Part shown: positions 38,067-47,192 of the stretch, one piece after another
Numbering within the stretch: the stretch's first letter is position 1
Layout: every line of letters starts with the position of its first letter
Assembly (NCBI GenBank): GCA_019636835.1
Contig: JAHBWU010000003.1
Span: 1-64,000, forward strand
DNA from: Nitrospira sp.
GTDB lineage: Bacteria > Nitrospirota > Nitrospiria > Nitrospirales > Nitrospiraceae
DNA length: 64,000 nt
Reading direction: 5' to 3'
Position numbers and translations under genes: made by a program
The notes under the pieces: generated by a model
The model's input: only the letters and a program-made list of their open reading frames with translations
Told to the model about the DNA's origin: nothing
Databases searched by the model: none

Positions 38067-39376
38067 AGTCGCGCGTAGGAGTCGGAATTGTCGGGTTCGG
38101 CACAGTCGGCACCGGTGTCGCCAAGATTCTCCTCGATAATGCCGCCCTCATCACTCGCCGTGCCGGTGTGCCGATCGAGCTTGTTCGCGTGGCGGATCTG
38201 GACATTGTGCGAGATCGGGGGGTGCCGCTGAAACCCGGTCTGTTGACCACCGATATCAAACACATTCTGACTGATCCAGACATCGATATCGTGATCGAAC
38301 TGATCGGTGGATATGAAACGGCTAAGCGGGTCATCCTGGAGGCGATCGCTGCCGGGAAACATGTGGTCACGGCCAACAAAGCGCTGTTGGCTCTTCATGG
38401 AGAGGAAATTTTTGAAGCCGCCACGCGCAAAGGTATGGATGTGGGATTTGAGGCCAGTGTCGGAAGCGGTATTCCTGTCATTCGGGCGTTGACGGAAGGG
38501 CTTGCCGGCAATACGATCGAATCCATCTACGGCATCATCAATGGGACGTCCAACTATATCCTGTCGAGAATGACCCATGAAGGACACGGTTTTGAAGAGG
38601 TGCTGAAGGATGCGCAGCAAGCCGGTTATGCCGAGGCGGATCCCACGTTCGATGTGGCCGGGATCGATTCCGCGCACAAACTCGCCATTCTGGTCAGTCT
38701 CGCGTACGGAACGCCGGTCAACTTCAAGGAGATCTACACGGAAGGGATTACGAATATCACCCCGACCGATATCGCCTACGCCAAACAGTTCGGCTGTACG
38801 ATTAAGTTACTGGGGATCGCAAAACTCGTGGATGGAGAAATTGAGGCGCGGGTCCATCCCACCATGCTACCCTCTACTTCCCCTATCGCCCAAGTCGAAG
38901 ATGTGTACAATGCCATCCAACTGGTCGGAGATGCCGTCGGCGACGTCGTGCTGTATGGCCGTGGAGCCGGATCCATGCCGACCGGGAGCGCCGTGGTCAG
39001 TGACGTGATTGCGATCGGGCGGAATCTGCTCAAAGGCGCCGTCGGTCGAGTACCGGTGGCGTCGTTTCAACAGGATCAGCGCCGACCGCTTCGACTGAAA
39101 CCGATGGAAGAGATCAGCTCGCTCTACTATTTGCGGTTTACGGTTGTGGATCGGCCCGGTGTGTTGGCCCAGATCGCCGGTGAGTTGGGCCGTTGTGGAA
39201 TCAGCATTTCCTCTATGGTGCAACAAGGACGCCGCGAAGGGCAGACGGTGCCGGTCGTCATTAAGACACATACGGCGAGGGAGCGCGACGTCCAAACCGC
39301 GCTTCGCGAAATCAATCGGAAGGCCTTCGTCTCCGAACCGACGAGGCTCATTCGCGTCGAGGGCAAGGATGAGTGA
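38063..39376 (+). CDS. hom: Homoserine dehydrogenase
   Basis: 437-residue NAD(P)-dependent homoserine dehydrogenase. Domains: Rossmann [16 protein letters not shown], catalytic region ([29 protein letters not shown]) and a C-terminal ACT domain ([23 protein letters not shown]) for allosteric control by threonine. ATGA overlap with the preceding aminotransferase. thrC follows after 3 bp. Confidence 0.97.
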   Translation: MKSRVGVGIVGFGTVGTGVAKILLDNAALITRRAGVPIELVRVADLDIVRDRGVPLKPGLLTTDIKHILTDPDIDIVIELIGGYETAKRVILEAIAAGKHVVTANKALLALHGEEIFEAATRKGMDVGFEASVGSGIPVIRALTEGLAGNTIESIYGIINGTSNYILSRMTHEGHGFEEVLKDAQQAGYAEADPTFDVAGIDSAHKLAILVSLAYGTPVNFKEIYTEGITNITPTDIAYAKQFGCTIKLLGIAKLVDGEIEARVHPTMLPSTSPIAQVEDVYNAIQLVGDAVGDVVLYGRGAGSMPTGSAVVSDVIAIGRNLLKGAVGRVPVASFQQDQRRPLRLKPMEEISSLYYLRFTVVDRPGVLAQIAGELGRCGISISSMVQQGRREGQTVPVVIKTHTARERDVQTALREINRKAFVSEPTRLIRVEGKDE

Positions 39377-39379
39377 CCG

Positions 39380-40438
39380 ATGAATCGTTGGCGTGGAGTC
39401 ATTGAGGAATACCGAAAATTCCTCCCGGTCACTGAGAAGACCCAGGTCATCAGCCTGGGAGAAGGGAATACCCCTCTGATCAGAGCCACCAGGTTGGCGA
39501 AAGCGATTGCGCCGGGAGTCGAACTCTACCTGAAGTTTGAAGGGGTGAACCCGACCGGTTCGTTCAAAGACCGAGGGATGACATTGGCCATCTCAAAGGC
39601 CGTGGAGAGCGGCGCACGAGCCGTGATATGCGCGTCGACCGGCAACACCTCCGCCTCGGCTGCCGCGTACGGAGCGCGTGCCGGGTTGGCTGTCTACGTG
39701 TTGATCCCTGTCGGTAAGATTGCGATGGGTAAACTCTCCCAGGCGATGATGCATCAAGCGACGGTGATTCAGATCGAAGGCAACTTTGATCAGGCCCTGA
39801 CCCTCGTGAAAGACTTTTCGGCCACCATGCACATCGAACTGGTGAACTCGGTGAATCCGTTCAGGATCGAGGGACAGAAGACCGCCGCCTTTGAGGTGTG
39901 CGATCAACTCGGCGACGCTCCGGCTCTTCATGTCTTGCCGGTCGGGAACGCCGGAAATATTACGGCCTATTGGAAAGGATACAAGGAGTACCGGTCGGCG
40001 AATCAAACCACGAGAGTGCCTCGCATGATGGGCTTTGAAGCCGCAGGCGCCGCTCCGATTGTGCTGGGCAGGGTCGTCGAACAACCGCAGACGATCGCCA
40101 CCGCCATCCGAATCGGCAATCCCGCCAGTTGGTCCTCGGCCTTGAAGGCCGTGGAAGAATCCGCTGGCGTGATCGATATGGTGACGGATGATGAGATTCT
40201 TCAGGCCTACCAGGCAGTGGCGGCCACGGAAGGGGTTTTTTGTGAGCCGGCTTCGGCCGCGTCCGTCGCGGGCGTGGCCAAGCTGCATCGAGCCAAGGCT
40301 CTACGGGAAGGAGAAACGGTGGTATGCACGCTTACAGGGCATGGTTTAAAAGATGCCGATACGGCAATCAGTGTGTCGAAGCAACCACAAACCGTCAAGG
40401 CGACGCGCGAGGACGTTGCCCGTTTATTGAACCTGTAA
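39380..40438 (+). CDS. thrC: Threonine synthase
   Basis: 352-residue class-I-length threonine synthase. The PLP lysine is in NPTGSFKDRGM; other marks are ASTGNTSASAAAYGARAG and LPVGNAGN. Converts O-phosphohomoserine to threonine. The substrate needs a homoserine kinase; no thrB is present, and the next gene is an apgM-like protein proposed for that role in other genomes. Confidence 0.97.
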   Translation: MNRWRGVIEEYRKFLPVTEKTQVISLGEGNTPLIRATRLAKAIAPGVELYLKFEGVNPTGSFKDRGMTLAISKAVESGARAVICASTGNTSASAAAYGARAGLAVYVLIPVGKIAMGKLSQAMMHQATVIQIEGNFDQALTLVKDFSATMHIELVNSVNPFRIEGQKTAAFEVCDQLGDAPALHVLPVGNAGNITAYWKGYKEYRSANQTTRVPRMMGFEAAGAAPIVLGRVVEQPQTIATAIRIGNPASWSSALKAVEESAGVIDMVTDDEILQAYQAVAATEGVFCEPASAASVAGVAKLHRAKALREGETVVCTLTGHGLKDADTAISVSKQPQTVKATREDVARLLNL

Positions 40439-40454
40439 AAGACGCGTGGATCTC

Positions 40455-41663
40455 ATGAAATATGTGATCGTGCATGCCGGAGGAATGGCGGACCACTCCC
40501 GATCGGAACTGGGTGGCCGTACACCGCTACAAGCGTCATCGACGCCCAATCTCGATCGCCTGGCGCAAATCGGAGAGCTTGGTCAGTTGCTGACTCCTAT
40601 GGATGGAGTTCGTCATGGGAGCGGATTGATCGGCGCAGCGATTCTTGGGTATGACCCGAAGAAGTTTTACCCGGGTCCCGGACCGCTGGAGGCGGCAAGT
40701 TTGGGTGTGTCCGTGACGGAACATGATGTGGTGTATCGCTGTACGATGGTCACGCTGCGACCGGAAGGCGGCAAGGGCGGTGATATCAAGAAGCTGGGTC
40801 AGCACGTGATCATGGACGACGCAACGGCCGGATTGATCGAAACCGAAGAAGCCCGCGAGTTGATCGAAGCGATCAATGAACAGCTCGGTTCCGAAACCAT
40901 CCAATTCTACCCAGGAGCGGGTCATCGCCATCTGATGGTGTGGGTGAATGGAAAACCGCGAGCCGTCTGCAATGATCCTCAGACGATACTCGGTCAATCC
41001 ATCGCCGATGCTCTCCCCACGGGAGATGGTGCGGATATTCTCCGGAAGTTGATGGATGCCGCGTATCTGACCCTGCGCGATCATCCGGTGAACGACGACC
41101 GGCTCGCAGCGGGAAAGAAACCGGCAAACTGCGTCTGGCTGTGGGGTGAAGGGCGAGCCGTCATGTGGCCAAGCTTGGTGGAAAAGTACGATATCACCGG
41201 AGCGGTCGTGGCGACCAGTGATGTCTATCGTGGGGTCGGCATCTCCGCCGGTCTCGAAGCGGTGGATGTCGATCGGTTGCCGAGCGGGGATCTCCGGACC
41301 AGAGCAGCGGTGGCGTTGGAAGAATTGGCCAAGAAAGATTTTGTGTATGTGCATGCTGAATTGACGGACGAGGTGATCCACGGGACTGATATCAAGGCCA
41401 AGGTCCATGGCATTGAAGAGTTTGATCGCGACCTGATCGGACCGGTGGTCGACGGTTTAGCCGAACAAGGTCCCTATCGGTTTCTCATCATTTGTGATCA
41501 CGCGGAAGATCCGCAGAGTCCGGCGTTCTATACGTTTGGTGAAGGAGGGGTCACAGGATCGGAGACGGTCGGGCGCCGCTTCACCGAGGCCGATGCGCTG
41601 GCCATGAACATGCCCGCCCGTGATGCCACCAAGTTTGTGAACAAGTTCTTCTCCAAAAGCTGA
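40455..41663 (+). CDS. apgM: ApgM-family protein, proposed homoserine kinase / phosphoglycerate mutase
   Basis: 402-residue alkaline-phosphatase-superfamily protein of the archaeal-type cofactor-independent phosphoglycerate mutase group. Marks: [57 protein letters not shown] and ICDHAEDP. A subgroup found between thrC and lysC (described in TIGR02535 as a proposed homoserine kinase) fits this gene exactly in length and setting. Whether it phosphorylates homoserine, isomerises phosphoglycerate, or both, is not shown by sequence. GTG40446 is an alternative start. Confidence 0.85.
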   Translation: MKYVIVHAGGMADHSRSELGGRTPLQASSTPNLDRLAQIGELGQLLTPMDGVRHGSGLIGAAILGYDPKKFYPGPGPLEAASLGVSVTEHDVVYRCTMVTLRPEGGKGGDIKKLGQHVIMDDATAGLIETEEARELIEAINEQLGSETIQFYPGAGHRHLMVWVNGKPRAVCNDPQTILGQSIADALPTGDGADILRKLMDAAYLTLRDHPVNDDRLAAGKKPANCVWLWGEGRAVMWPSLVEKYDITGAVVATSDVYRGVGISAGLEAVDVDRLPSGDLRTRAAVALEELAKKDFVYVHAELTDEVIHGTDIKAKVHGIEEFDRDLIGPVVDGLAEQGPYRFLIICDHAEDPQSPAFYTFGEGGVTGSETVGRRFTEADALAMNMPARDATKFVNKFFSKS

Positions 41664-41668
41664 GACCC

Positions 41669-42892
41669 ATGGCGCTGATCGTTCAAAAATACGGAGGAAC
41701 TTCCGTGGGAACGATTGAGCGGATCCACCGCGTTGCCGACCGGGTGGCTCAGACGCAGGGGGAGGGCAATCAAGTCGTCATCGTACTCTCGGCGATGAGT
41801 GGGGAGACGGATCGGCTGCTCAAGTTGGCACACGAAATGACCACTGTTCCGGACGACCGCGAATTGGACATGCTGCTCTCGACGGGAGAGCGGATTACCA
41901 TCGCGCTGCTGTCGATGGAATTGCGGGGACGAGGGATCAATGCCAGATCCTTTACGGGACGCCAGGTCGGCATCATCACCGATAGTGCCCATACCAAAGC
42001 CCGGATCGCGCGGGTCACGGCGGATCGCATCAAGGAGGCCTTGAAACAGGGCGTCATCCCGGTCGTGGCCGGATTCCAAGGGATCAATGAGCAGTCTGAT
42101 GTGACCACTCTCGGCCGTGGGGGGTCCGATCTCTCTGCCGTTGCGCTGGCGGCGGCCTTGAAGGCGGACCGGTGCGTGATCTTCACCGACGTTGATGGAG
42201 TCTATACGGCCGATCCCAATATTGTGCCGGCGGCAAAGCGGATCGACAAAATTTCGTACGAAGAGATGCTCGAAATGGCCAGTCTTGGGGCGAAAGTTCT
42301 CCAGACCAGATCGGTGGAGTTTGCGGCCAAGTTCCACGTCCCAGTGGAGGTGAATTCCAGCTTCAAAGAAGGAAAGGGAACGCTCGTGACGAAGGAAGAT
42401 GCGGACATGGAAGCAGCGGCGGTCTCCGGAGTGACCGGGGACCGGAATCAGGCGAAGATCACGATCGTCGGCGTACCGGACAAGCCGGGGATCGCCGCCA
42501 GGATTTTCGGACCCGTTGCGGAGTCCCATATCAATGTGGACATGATCATTCAGAACATGAGCCAGGCCGCCCTGACGGACCTCTCCTTTACCGTGCCCCG
42601 CGCCGATCTCAAGAAGGCCGTGCCGATCATTCAAGCCGTGGCGAAGGATATCGAGGCCAAGACCGTCTCAGTGACTGAAGCGATTGCAAAGGTTTCGCTC
42701 ATCGGCGTAGGCATGCGGTCACATTCAGGCGTGGCAGCAAAGATGTTCGAGGTGCTCTCCCGCGAGGGCATCAACATCATGATGATCAGCACCTCGGAGA
42801 TCAAAATCTCCTGCGTCATCGATGAGAAATATCTCGAACTCGCCATGCGCTCTCTCCATTCGGCATTTGATCTCGATCAGACTCAGTCCTGA
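41669..42892 (+). CDS. lysC: Aspartokinase
   Basis: 407-residue monofunctional aspartokinase of the LysC alpha/beta type. N-terminal [55 protein letters not shown] and [15 protein letters not shown] are family hallmarks; two ACT domains follow (about 265-400, [21 protein letters not shown] and [19 protein letters not shown]) for feedback by lysine/threonine. It starts 5 bp after apgM and is the last core gene before the accessory island. Confidence 0.96.
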   Translation: MALIVQKYGGTSVGTIERIHRVADRVAQTQGEGNQVVIVLSAMSGETDRLLKLAHEMTTVPDDRELDMLLSTGERITIALLSMELRGRGINARSFTGRQVGIITDSAHTKARIARVTADRIKEALKQGVIPVVAGFQGINEQSDVTTLGRGGSDLSAVALAAALKADRCVIFTDVDGVYTADPNIVPAAKRIDKISYEEMLEMASLGAKVLQTRSVEFAAKFHVPVEVNSSFKEGKGTLVTKEDADMEAAAVSGVTGDRNQAKITIVGVPDKPGIAARIFGPVAESHINVDMIIQNMSQAALTDLSFTVPRADLKKAVPIIQAVAKDIEAKTVSVTEAIAKVSLIGVGMRSHSGVAAKMFEVLSREGINIMMISTSEIKISCVIDEKYLELAMRSLHSAFDLDQTQS

Positions 42893-43098
42893 AACGGTCG
42901 GGCCAAGGCCCACTGCTCGAACTTCATCTCGCGCTTCTTAACCAGTAGATTGGTGTTCCTTTCCAGTATCCAGGCTCATCTGCTTCCTTTCCGGCTGGCC
43001 AGCTGATTCATCTTGTCTCAGCGAAGGCTCACAGGTGTGAGCCGCCTTCTATGCTAAGCTCTTGCGGCTGACGGAGGACTTCATGTATATACGAGAAC
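42893..43098. other. Left edge of the accessory island; hairpin after lysC
   Basis: No gene. GGCTCAC-AGGT-GTGAGCC (43027-43044) is a perfect 7-bp stem with tetraloop, flanked by GAAG/CTTC that extend it with a bulge; it has no T-tract and may only weakly stop transcription from lysC. Just ahead of brnT lies ACGGAGGAC (about 43072-43080). Confidence 0.4.
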
Positions 43099-43386
43099 GT
43101 GTTCACGTGGGACGTCGCGAAGGCGCTCTCGAAATATGAGAAGCATGGTGTCTCATTTGAAGAAGCCGCGACGGTCTTTGGAGATGCAAGCGCACTGGAT
43201 TGGCAGGATCTTGCCCATTCCCAGCAAGAACCTCGATTCAAACGGCTGGGGGGATCGCTGAACGGACGAATCATACTCATCGTCTACACGAGGAGGAAAG
43301 TTCATGAAACCCACACGATCCGTATCATCAGCGCGAGACAGGCGAATCGCAAGGAGCGTCAGGCACATGCCCGACTCGCAGATTGA
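43099..43386 (+). CDS. brnT: BrnT-family toxin
   Basis: 95-residue BrnT (RelE-like ribonuclease fold). Characteristic: FTWDVAKALSKYEKHGVSFEEAATVFGDA, then E-R-F region QEPRFKRLG and RIISARQANRKERQAH. In the Brucella system BrnT cleaves RNA and is neutralised by BrnA, which is encoded next. GTG43099 is the only reasonable start. First recognisable gene of the island. The gene order toxin then antitoxin, with overlap, is normal for brnTA. Confidence 0.88.
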   Translation: MFTWDVAKALSKYEKHGVSFEEAATVFGDASALDWQDLAHSQQEPRFKRLGGSLNGRIILIVYTRRKVHETHTIRIISARQANRKERQAHARLAD

Positions 43387-43597
43387 TTTTTCCGATATCC
43401 CCGAGGCCACCGATGAGCAACTACGACGCATGCACAGAATTGGGAGACCGGCCAGCGGCGCGGCCAAACAGCTGATTGCCATTCGGATATCGCCCACGTT
43501 GCTCCACCAACTGAGGAAGATGGCAGCGAAGCGCCGGAAGCCGTATCAGACCTTGATCCATGAGCTGCTCGAAAAGGCTGCGTCCCACGCAGCGTAG
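43304..43597 (+). CDS. brnA: BrnA-family antitoxin
   Basis: 97-residue ribbon-helix-helix-type antitoxin. The BrnA signature IDFSDIPEATDEQLRRMHRIGRP is followed by AAKQLIAIRISPTLLHQLRKMA and YQTLIHELLEKAA (the DNA-binding/oligomerising part). ATG43304 overlaps brnT by 83 bases; ATG43367 (MPDSQIDF...) would give a more usual length (76 residues) and is a fair alternative. Presumed to repress its own operon. Confidence 0.87.
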   Translation: MKPTRSVSSARDRRIARSVRHMPDSQIDFSDIPEATDEQLRRMHRIGRPASGAAKQLIAIRISPTLLHQLRKMAAKRRKPYQTLIHELLEKAASHAA

Positions 43598-43796
43598 CGC
43601 AGTGGCAATTCCTCTTTGCGCAAAACTGGACAGATCAGGCGGCGAGCAAACCCACAGAGCTGGTTGAAGGAGTCAATTGGGCTCCGCGCATGTTCCGGCA
43701 CAATCTTCGAAACAAACCAGTCAACCAGACCAGCCGGCTTCGGCTCTTCGTTCTCCCAGTCTTCGCTCAGCGCCTCATCCTAAGCTTGGCGAAGGG
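43546..43796 (-). pseudogene. Gene relic on the minus strand (unrecognised)
   Basis: An open minus-strand frame of about 83 codons, with no good start and a stop (TAG) immediately upstream, reads ...DEALSEDWENEEPKPAG, LVDWFVSKIVPEHARSPID and FNQLCGFARRLICPVLRKE. The composition is protein-like (balanced, hydrophobic spacing) unlike random frames around it, and the coding density is otherwise nil between brnA and the helicase gene. It partly overlaps brnA. I read it as the decayed tail of an older gene; family unknown. Confidence 0.35.
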
Positions 43797-43889
43797 CCAC
43801 ACTTCTTCCCCCATAGGGGGCGTAGTTTCTTCTAAGGAAAACGGGTAAGCTTCGGCGGCTTGTCAGGCAGCGGAGTAGAGGTATCCGAA

Positions 43890-46781
43890 TTGACTGACTT
43901 CACCCCGTACCACGCCAAATACTTCGCCCATGATCTGACTCGTCGGGCTACAACAGGCATGGATCGGTTGTCCGTGTCCCTCTTTGACGCGGCGGTAGAT
44001 CTGAATCCGCACCAGATCGAGGCTGCCCTGTTTGCGCTACAATCACCGCTTTCCAAGGGAGTCATTCTTGCCGATGAAGTTGGCCTTGGAAAGACAATAG
44101 AAGCCGGCATCGTGCTCTGTCAGTTTTGGGCGGAGCGCAAGCGGCGACTCCTGGTGCTGTGTCCTGCCTCCCTCCGCAAACAATGGGCACTTGAGTTAGA
44201 AGAGAAATTTAACCTGCCTGCTCTGGTCTTGGATGCAAAAGCCTATCGCGCAGCCCAACGGAGTGGGCGCGCTCCGCTCGCTGAGAAAGCCGTCATCATT
44301 CTTTCATTCAACTATGGAAATGTGTTGCGCGAGGAATTGAAGGCCATCCAATGGGACCTGGTGGTGATTGATGAAGCGCACAAACTCCGCAATGCCTATA
44401 GGCCGAGCAACAAAGTGGGGCAAGGTTTACGGTGGGCCACCGAGGACTGCCGCAAACTCCTCCTAACCGCGACGCCGCTGCAAAACTCCCTCCTCGAACT
44501 CTACGGGCTCTCGACATTGATCGACGATCATCTCTTCGGGGATATCAACGGCTTCCGGGCACAGTACGCCGGTACAGGCGGCAATCTTCCCGAGCTACGT
44601 CAACGGCTGTCCGGTTTCTGCAAGCGCACGCTGAGAAACCAAGTGACCGAGTACATCCGCTACACCGAGCGACGGCCCATGACGCGTCCCTTCACGCCGA
44701 CCGATGATGAACACGCACTGTACGAGGCCGTCTCGGCATTCTTGCAGCGACCCGACAGCTACGCCCTCCCACATCGTCAACGCCACCTCACCGCCTTAAT
44801 CCTCCGCAAGCTGCTGGCCTCATCATCGCAAGCCATCGCCGCCACATTAGATACGCTCAGAGAGCGTTTAGAAGTACTACAAGATGCGCAGGCCCAAAGC
44901 GATCCGGACTTCGCCGAACGGCTGATCGAAGCGGAAGAGATCGAAGACGAGTTGCTCGATGAGATCCTAGTAGAAGATGAGGAGACGGAGGATACATCGG
45001 CAGCTCCTGCAAGCATTGATGGGAAGAAGCTGCGGGAGGAAATAGACATTCTTGGGCAGCTAGCTGCTGGGGCTAAACAGATTGGCGTCGATACCAAGAC
45101 GCGAACACTCCTGAGCGCCCTGGAAATTGGCTTCGAGCAGATGGCAGCCACAGGGGCAGGCCGCAAGGCGCTCATTTTCACAGAGTCAAGGCGCACACAA
45201 GAGTACTTGAAGCTGTTTCTCGAATCCCATGGCTACCAAGGGCAAGTGGTCATCTTCAACGGAACGAATAGTGGGCCTGAGGCGACGGCGTTCTATGAGA
45301 CATGGGCTGAGAAGAATAAGGACACGGGGCGCGCATCCGGTTCGCGAGCGGTCGATGTCCGCACAGCCCTCATCGAGCACTTTCGGGATACGGCATCCAT
45401 CATGCTCGCTACCGAAGCTGCTGCAGAGGGCATCAACCTCCAATTTTGCTCCCTCGTCATCAACTACGATCTGCCGTGGAACCCCCAGCGGATCGAGCAG
45501 CGTATCGGTCGCTGTCACCGATACGGACAGAAGCATGATGTCGTGGTCATTAACTTCTTAAACGAGCGGAATGAGGCCGATCGCCGCGTGCTCGAGTTAC
45601 TCACAGAGAAGTTCAATCTGTTCAGCGGAGTCTTCGGTGCATCGGATGAGATACTTGGAACCATCGAATCCAGCGTGGATTTCGAAAAGCGGATTCTGGC
45701 CATCTATCAGGAATGTCGGACCCCTGATGAAATCGAGGCGGCCTTCCGCAAGCTCCAGCAGGAGATGGATGAGCGCATCCGCACAAGAATGGACGACACG
45801 CGGCGTCTCCTCTTCGAGCATTTCGATGAAGACGTGCACCAGAGGCTCCGCATGCAACTGGCCGATGCCAAAGCCCAACTCGATAGGTTCGGCAAGAAAT
45901 TCTGGGGCTTGACGAAATATATACTCCACGACCGGGCGCGTTTCGACGAGAACGCCCTAGCGTTCGACCTTCTTCAACCACCGTGCCTCGATATCGCAGC
46001 AGGCCGCTACCACCTGATCTCCAAGTCACAGCCGCGAGTTGACGAGGACGGAGGCGAGGAGCGAAGCCTCTTTCTCTACCGGCTCTCCCATCCACTCGGC
46101 GAGCATGTCGTGGAGGCCGGCAAAACTCTGGACACTCCGGCTGCCCAGATTATCTTTGATGCGACCCACCATCAGCCTCGCGCCCATACAGTGGAAGCCC
46201 TTCGAGGCAAGCGAGGCTATCTGACGCTGACGCGGTTGACGATCGACTCCTATGAGCGCGAAGAGTATTTGCTCTTCTCGGGTTTCGACGAAGGCGGCAT
46301 CTCGCTCGATCAGGAGACGATGGAGAAGTTGTTTGGGTGCGATGGGAAAGCAGACGGCGGGAGGCAGATGCCAGATGCCGTTGCCCAACGACTCGCCGCT
46401 GAATCGGACCGTCATGCCCAAGCGACGGTCAGCCGATCCCTTGAGCAAAACAGCGTCCATTTCAACCAAGCGCGGGAGAAGCTGGAGAAATGGACTGACG
46501 ATATGGTGCTCGCCGCCGAGAAGGCGCTACAAGATACAAAAGAACAGATCAAGGCCCTAAGAAGGATGGCGCGGCAGGCCACCACCCTACAAGAACAGCA
46601 TCAGATTCAGGAAAAGATGAGGAAGCTGGAGCAGACTCAGCGGCGGCAGCGGCAAGACATTTTCAAGGCCGAGGACGAGATCATGGACAAGCGCGATGCT
46701 CTGGTCGAATCTCTGGAACGCCGACTCGCCCAGCGAACCGAGAGTGAGACATTGTTCAGCATCCAATGGGCTGTCGATTGA
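43890..46781 (+). CDS. SNF2/RapA-type helicase of a restriction-like defence operon
   Basis: 963-residue SF2 ATPase. Helicase motifs: Walker A DEVGLGKTIEAG (about 62-73), Walker B DEAH (161-164), LLTATPLQNSLLELYGL, and the C-terminal EAAAEGINLQ...RIEQRIGRCHRYGQ (about 515-548), typical of RapA/SNF2 translocases. An acidic insert (EEIEDELLDEILVEDEETED) separates the lobes; a C-terminal coiled coil follows (about 850-940). TTG43890 is chosen because GAGG lies upstream and homologues begin near LTDFTPYHAKYFA; TTG43860 is an alternative. It likely remodels or translocates on DNA for the downstream methyltransferase-nuclease genes. Confidence 0.88.
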   Translation: MTDFTPYHAKYFAHDLTRRATTGMDRLSVSLFDAAVDLNPHQIEAALFALQSPLSKGVILADEVGLGKTIEAGIVLCQFWAERKRRLLVLCPASLRKQWALELEEKFNLPALVLDAKAYRAAQRSGRAPLAEKAVIILSFNYGNVLREELKAIQWDLVVIDEAHKLRNAYRPSNKVGQGLRWATEDCRKLLLTATPLQNSLLELYGLSTLIDDHLFGDINGFRAQYAGTGGNLPELRQRLSGFCKRTLRNQVTEYIRYTERRPMTRPFTPTDDEHALYEAVSAFLQRPDSYALPHRQRHLTALILRKLLASSSQAIAATLDTLRERLEVLQDAQAQSDPDFAERLIEAEEIEDELLDEILVEDEETEDTSAAPASIDGKKLREEIDILGQLAAGAKQIGVDTKTRTLLSALEIGFEQMAATGAGRKALIFTESRRTQEYLKLFLESHGYQGQVVIFNGTNSGPEATAFYETWAEKNKDTGRASGSRAVDVRTALIEHFRDTASIMLATEAAAEGINLQFCSLVINYDLPWNPQRIEQRIGRCHRYGQKHDVVVINFLNERNEADRRVLELLTEKFNLFSGVFGASDEILGTIESSVDFEKRILAIYQECRTPDEIEAAFRKLQQEMDERIRTRMDDTRRLLFEHFDEDVHQRLRMQLADAKAQLDRFGKKFWGLTKYILHDRARFDENALAFDLLQPPCLDIAAGRYHLISKSQPRVDEDGGEERSLFLYRLSHPLGEHVVEAGKTLDTPAAQIIFDATHHQPRAHTVEALRGKRGYLTLTRLTIDSYEREEYLLFSGFDEGGISLDQETMEKLFGCDGKADGGRQMPDAVAQRLAAESDRHAQATVSRSLEQNSVHFNQAREKLEKWTDDMVLAAEKALQDTKEQIKALRRMARQATTLQEQHQIQEKMRKLEQTQRRQRQDIFKAEDEIMDKRDALVESLERRLAQRTESETLFSIQWAVD

Positions 46782-47191
46782 GTGTTCAGCGTTCAGGTTT
46801 CAGTGTTCAGGGGGAGAGTGATGTATCAGTCGTTTGAGGAGCTAGAGGTTTGGAAACGCGCATGCCATCTTGCGGTGCGGATCTACAAACTGTTACAGGA
46901 ATGCCGAGATTACGGACTCAGGGATCAGATGCAGCGTGGGGCCGTGTCGATCGCCTCGAATATTGCAGAAGGGGCTGAACGTGGAGGGAAGGACTTCATC
47001 CGCTTCTTGAGCATTGCACGTGGTTCCGCTGCTGAATTGCGAACGCAGTGTTACATTGCCGGTAAGATTGGCATTCTCCCGTCCGAACAGATAGAGCAGC
47101 TCGTATCTGAACTCCAAGAGATATCTAAAATGCTCACCGGCCTTGCCCGCTCCATCGGGACAAGAACTGAAAACTGAACACTGAAAACTGC
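46782..47191. mobile_element. Inverted-repeat element A carrying a four-helix-bundle gene
   Basis: Left end (46782-46810) contains TTTCAGTGTTCAG (46798-46810); right end (47165-47191) contains its perfect complement CTGAACACTGAAA (47174-47186) plus further ACTGAAAACTG units. The element starts at the base after the helicase stop and ends 1 base before the methyltransferase ATG. The right end even supplies the stop codon of the enclosed gene. Two cargo-less relatives (B, C) lie inside the methyltransferase gene. Confidence 0.75.
46821..47177 (+). CDS. Four-helix-bundle protein (23S rRNA intervening-sequence protein family)
   Basis: 118-residue all-helical protein: YQSFEELEVWKRACHLAVRIYKL, CRDYGLRDQMQRGAVSIASNIAEGAERG, FIRFLSIARGSAAELRTQCYIAGKIGIL. 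These are the marks of the S23/IVS protein family first seen in spirochaete 23S rRNA insertions and distantly of Avd proteins of diversity-generating retroelements. The fold forms pentamers that bind nucleic acid; the role is unknown. ATG46821 follows GGGGAGAG. The gene lies between inverted repeats and interrupts the helicase-methyltransferase junction, so it looks like a passenger rather than a working part of the operon. Confidence 0.87.
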   Translation: MYQSFEELEVWKRACHLAVRIYKLLQECRDYGLRDQMQRGAVSIASNIAEGAERGGKDFIRFLSIARGSAAELRTQCYIAGKIGILPSEQIEQLVSELQEISKMLTGLARSIGTRTEN

Positions 47192-47192
47192 T

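Noticed and set aside
40536-41408. Minus-strand frame of ~290 codons opposite apgM
   Set aside because: Shadow composition; the plus-strand protein is well conserved.
41528-42634. Long open frame on the minus strand opposite lysC
   Set aside because: Composition (His/Arg/Asp-rich) is that of an antisense shadow; lysC on the other strand has complete family motifs.
46821-47177. Avd component of a diversity-generating retroelement
   Set aside because: The four-helix-bundle protein resembles Avd in fold, but there is no reverse transcriptase or template/variable repeat pair nearby.
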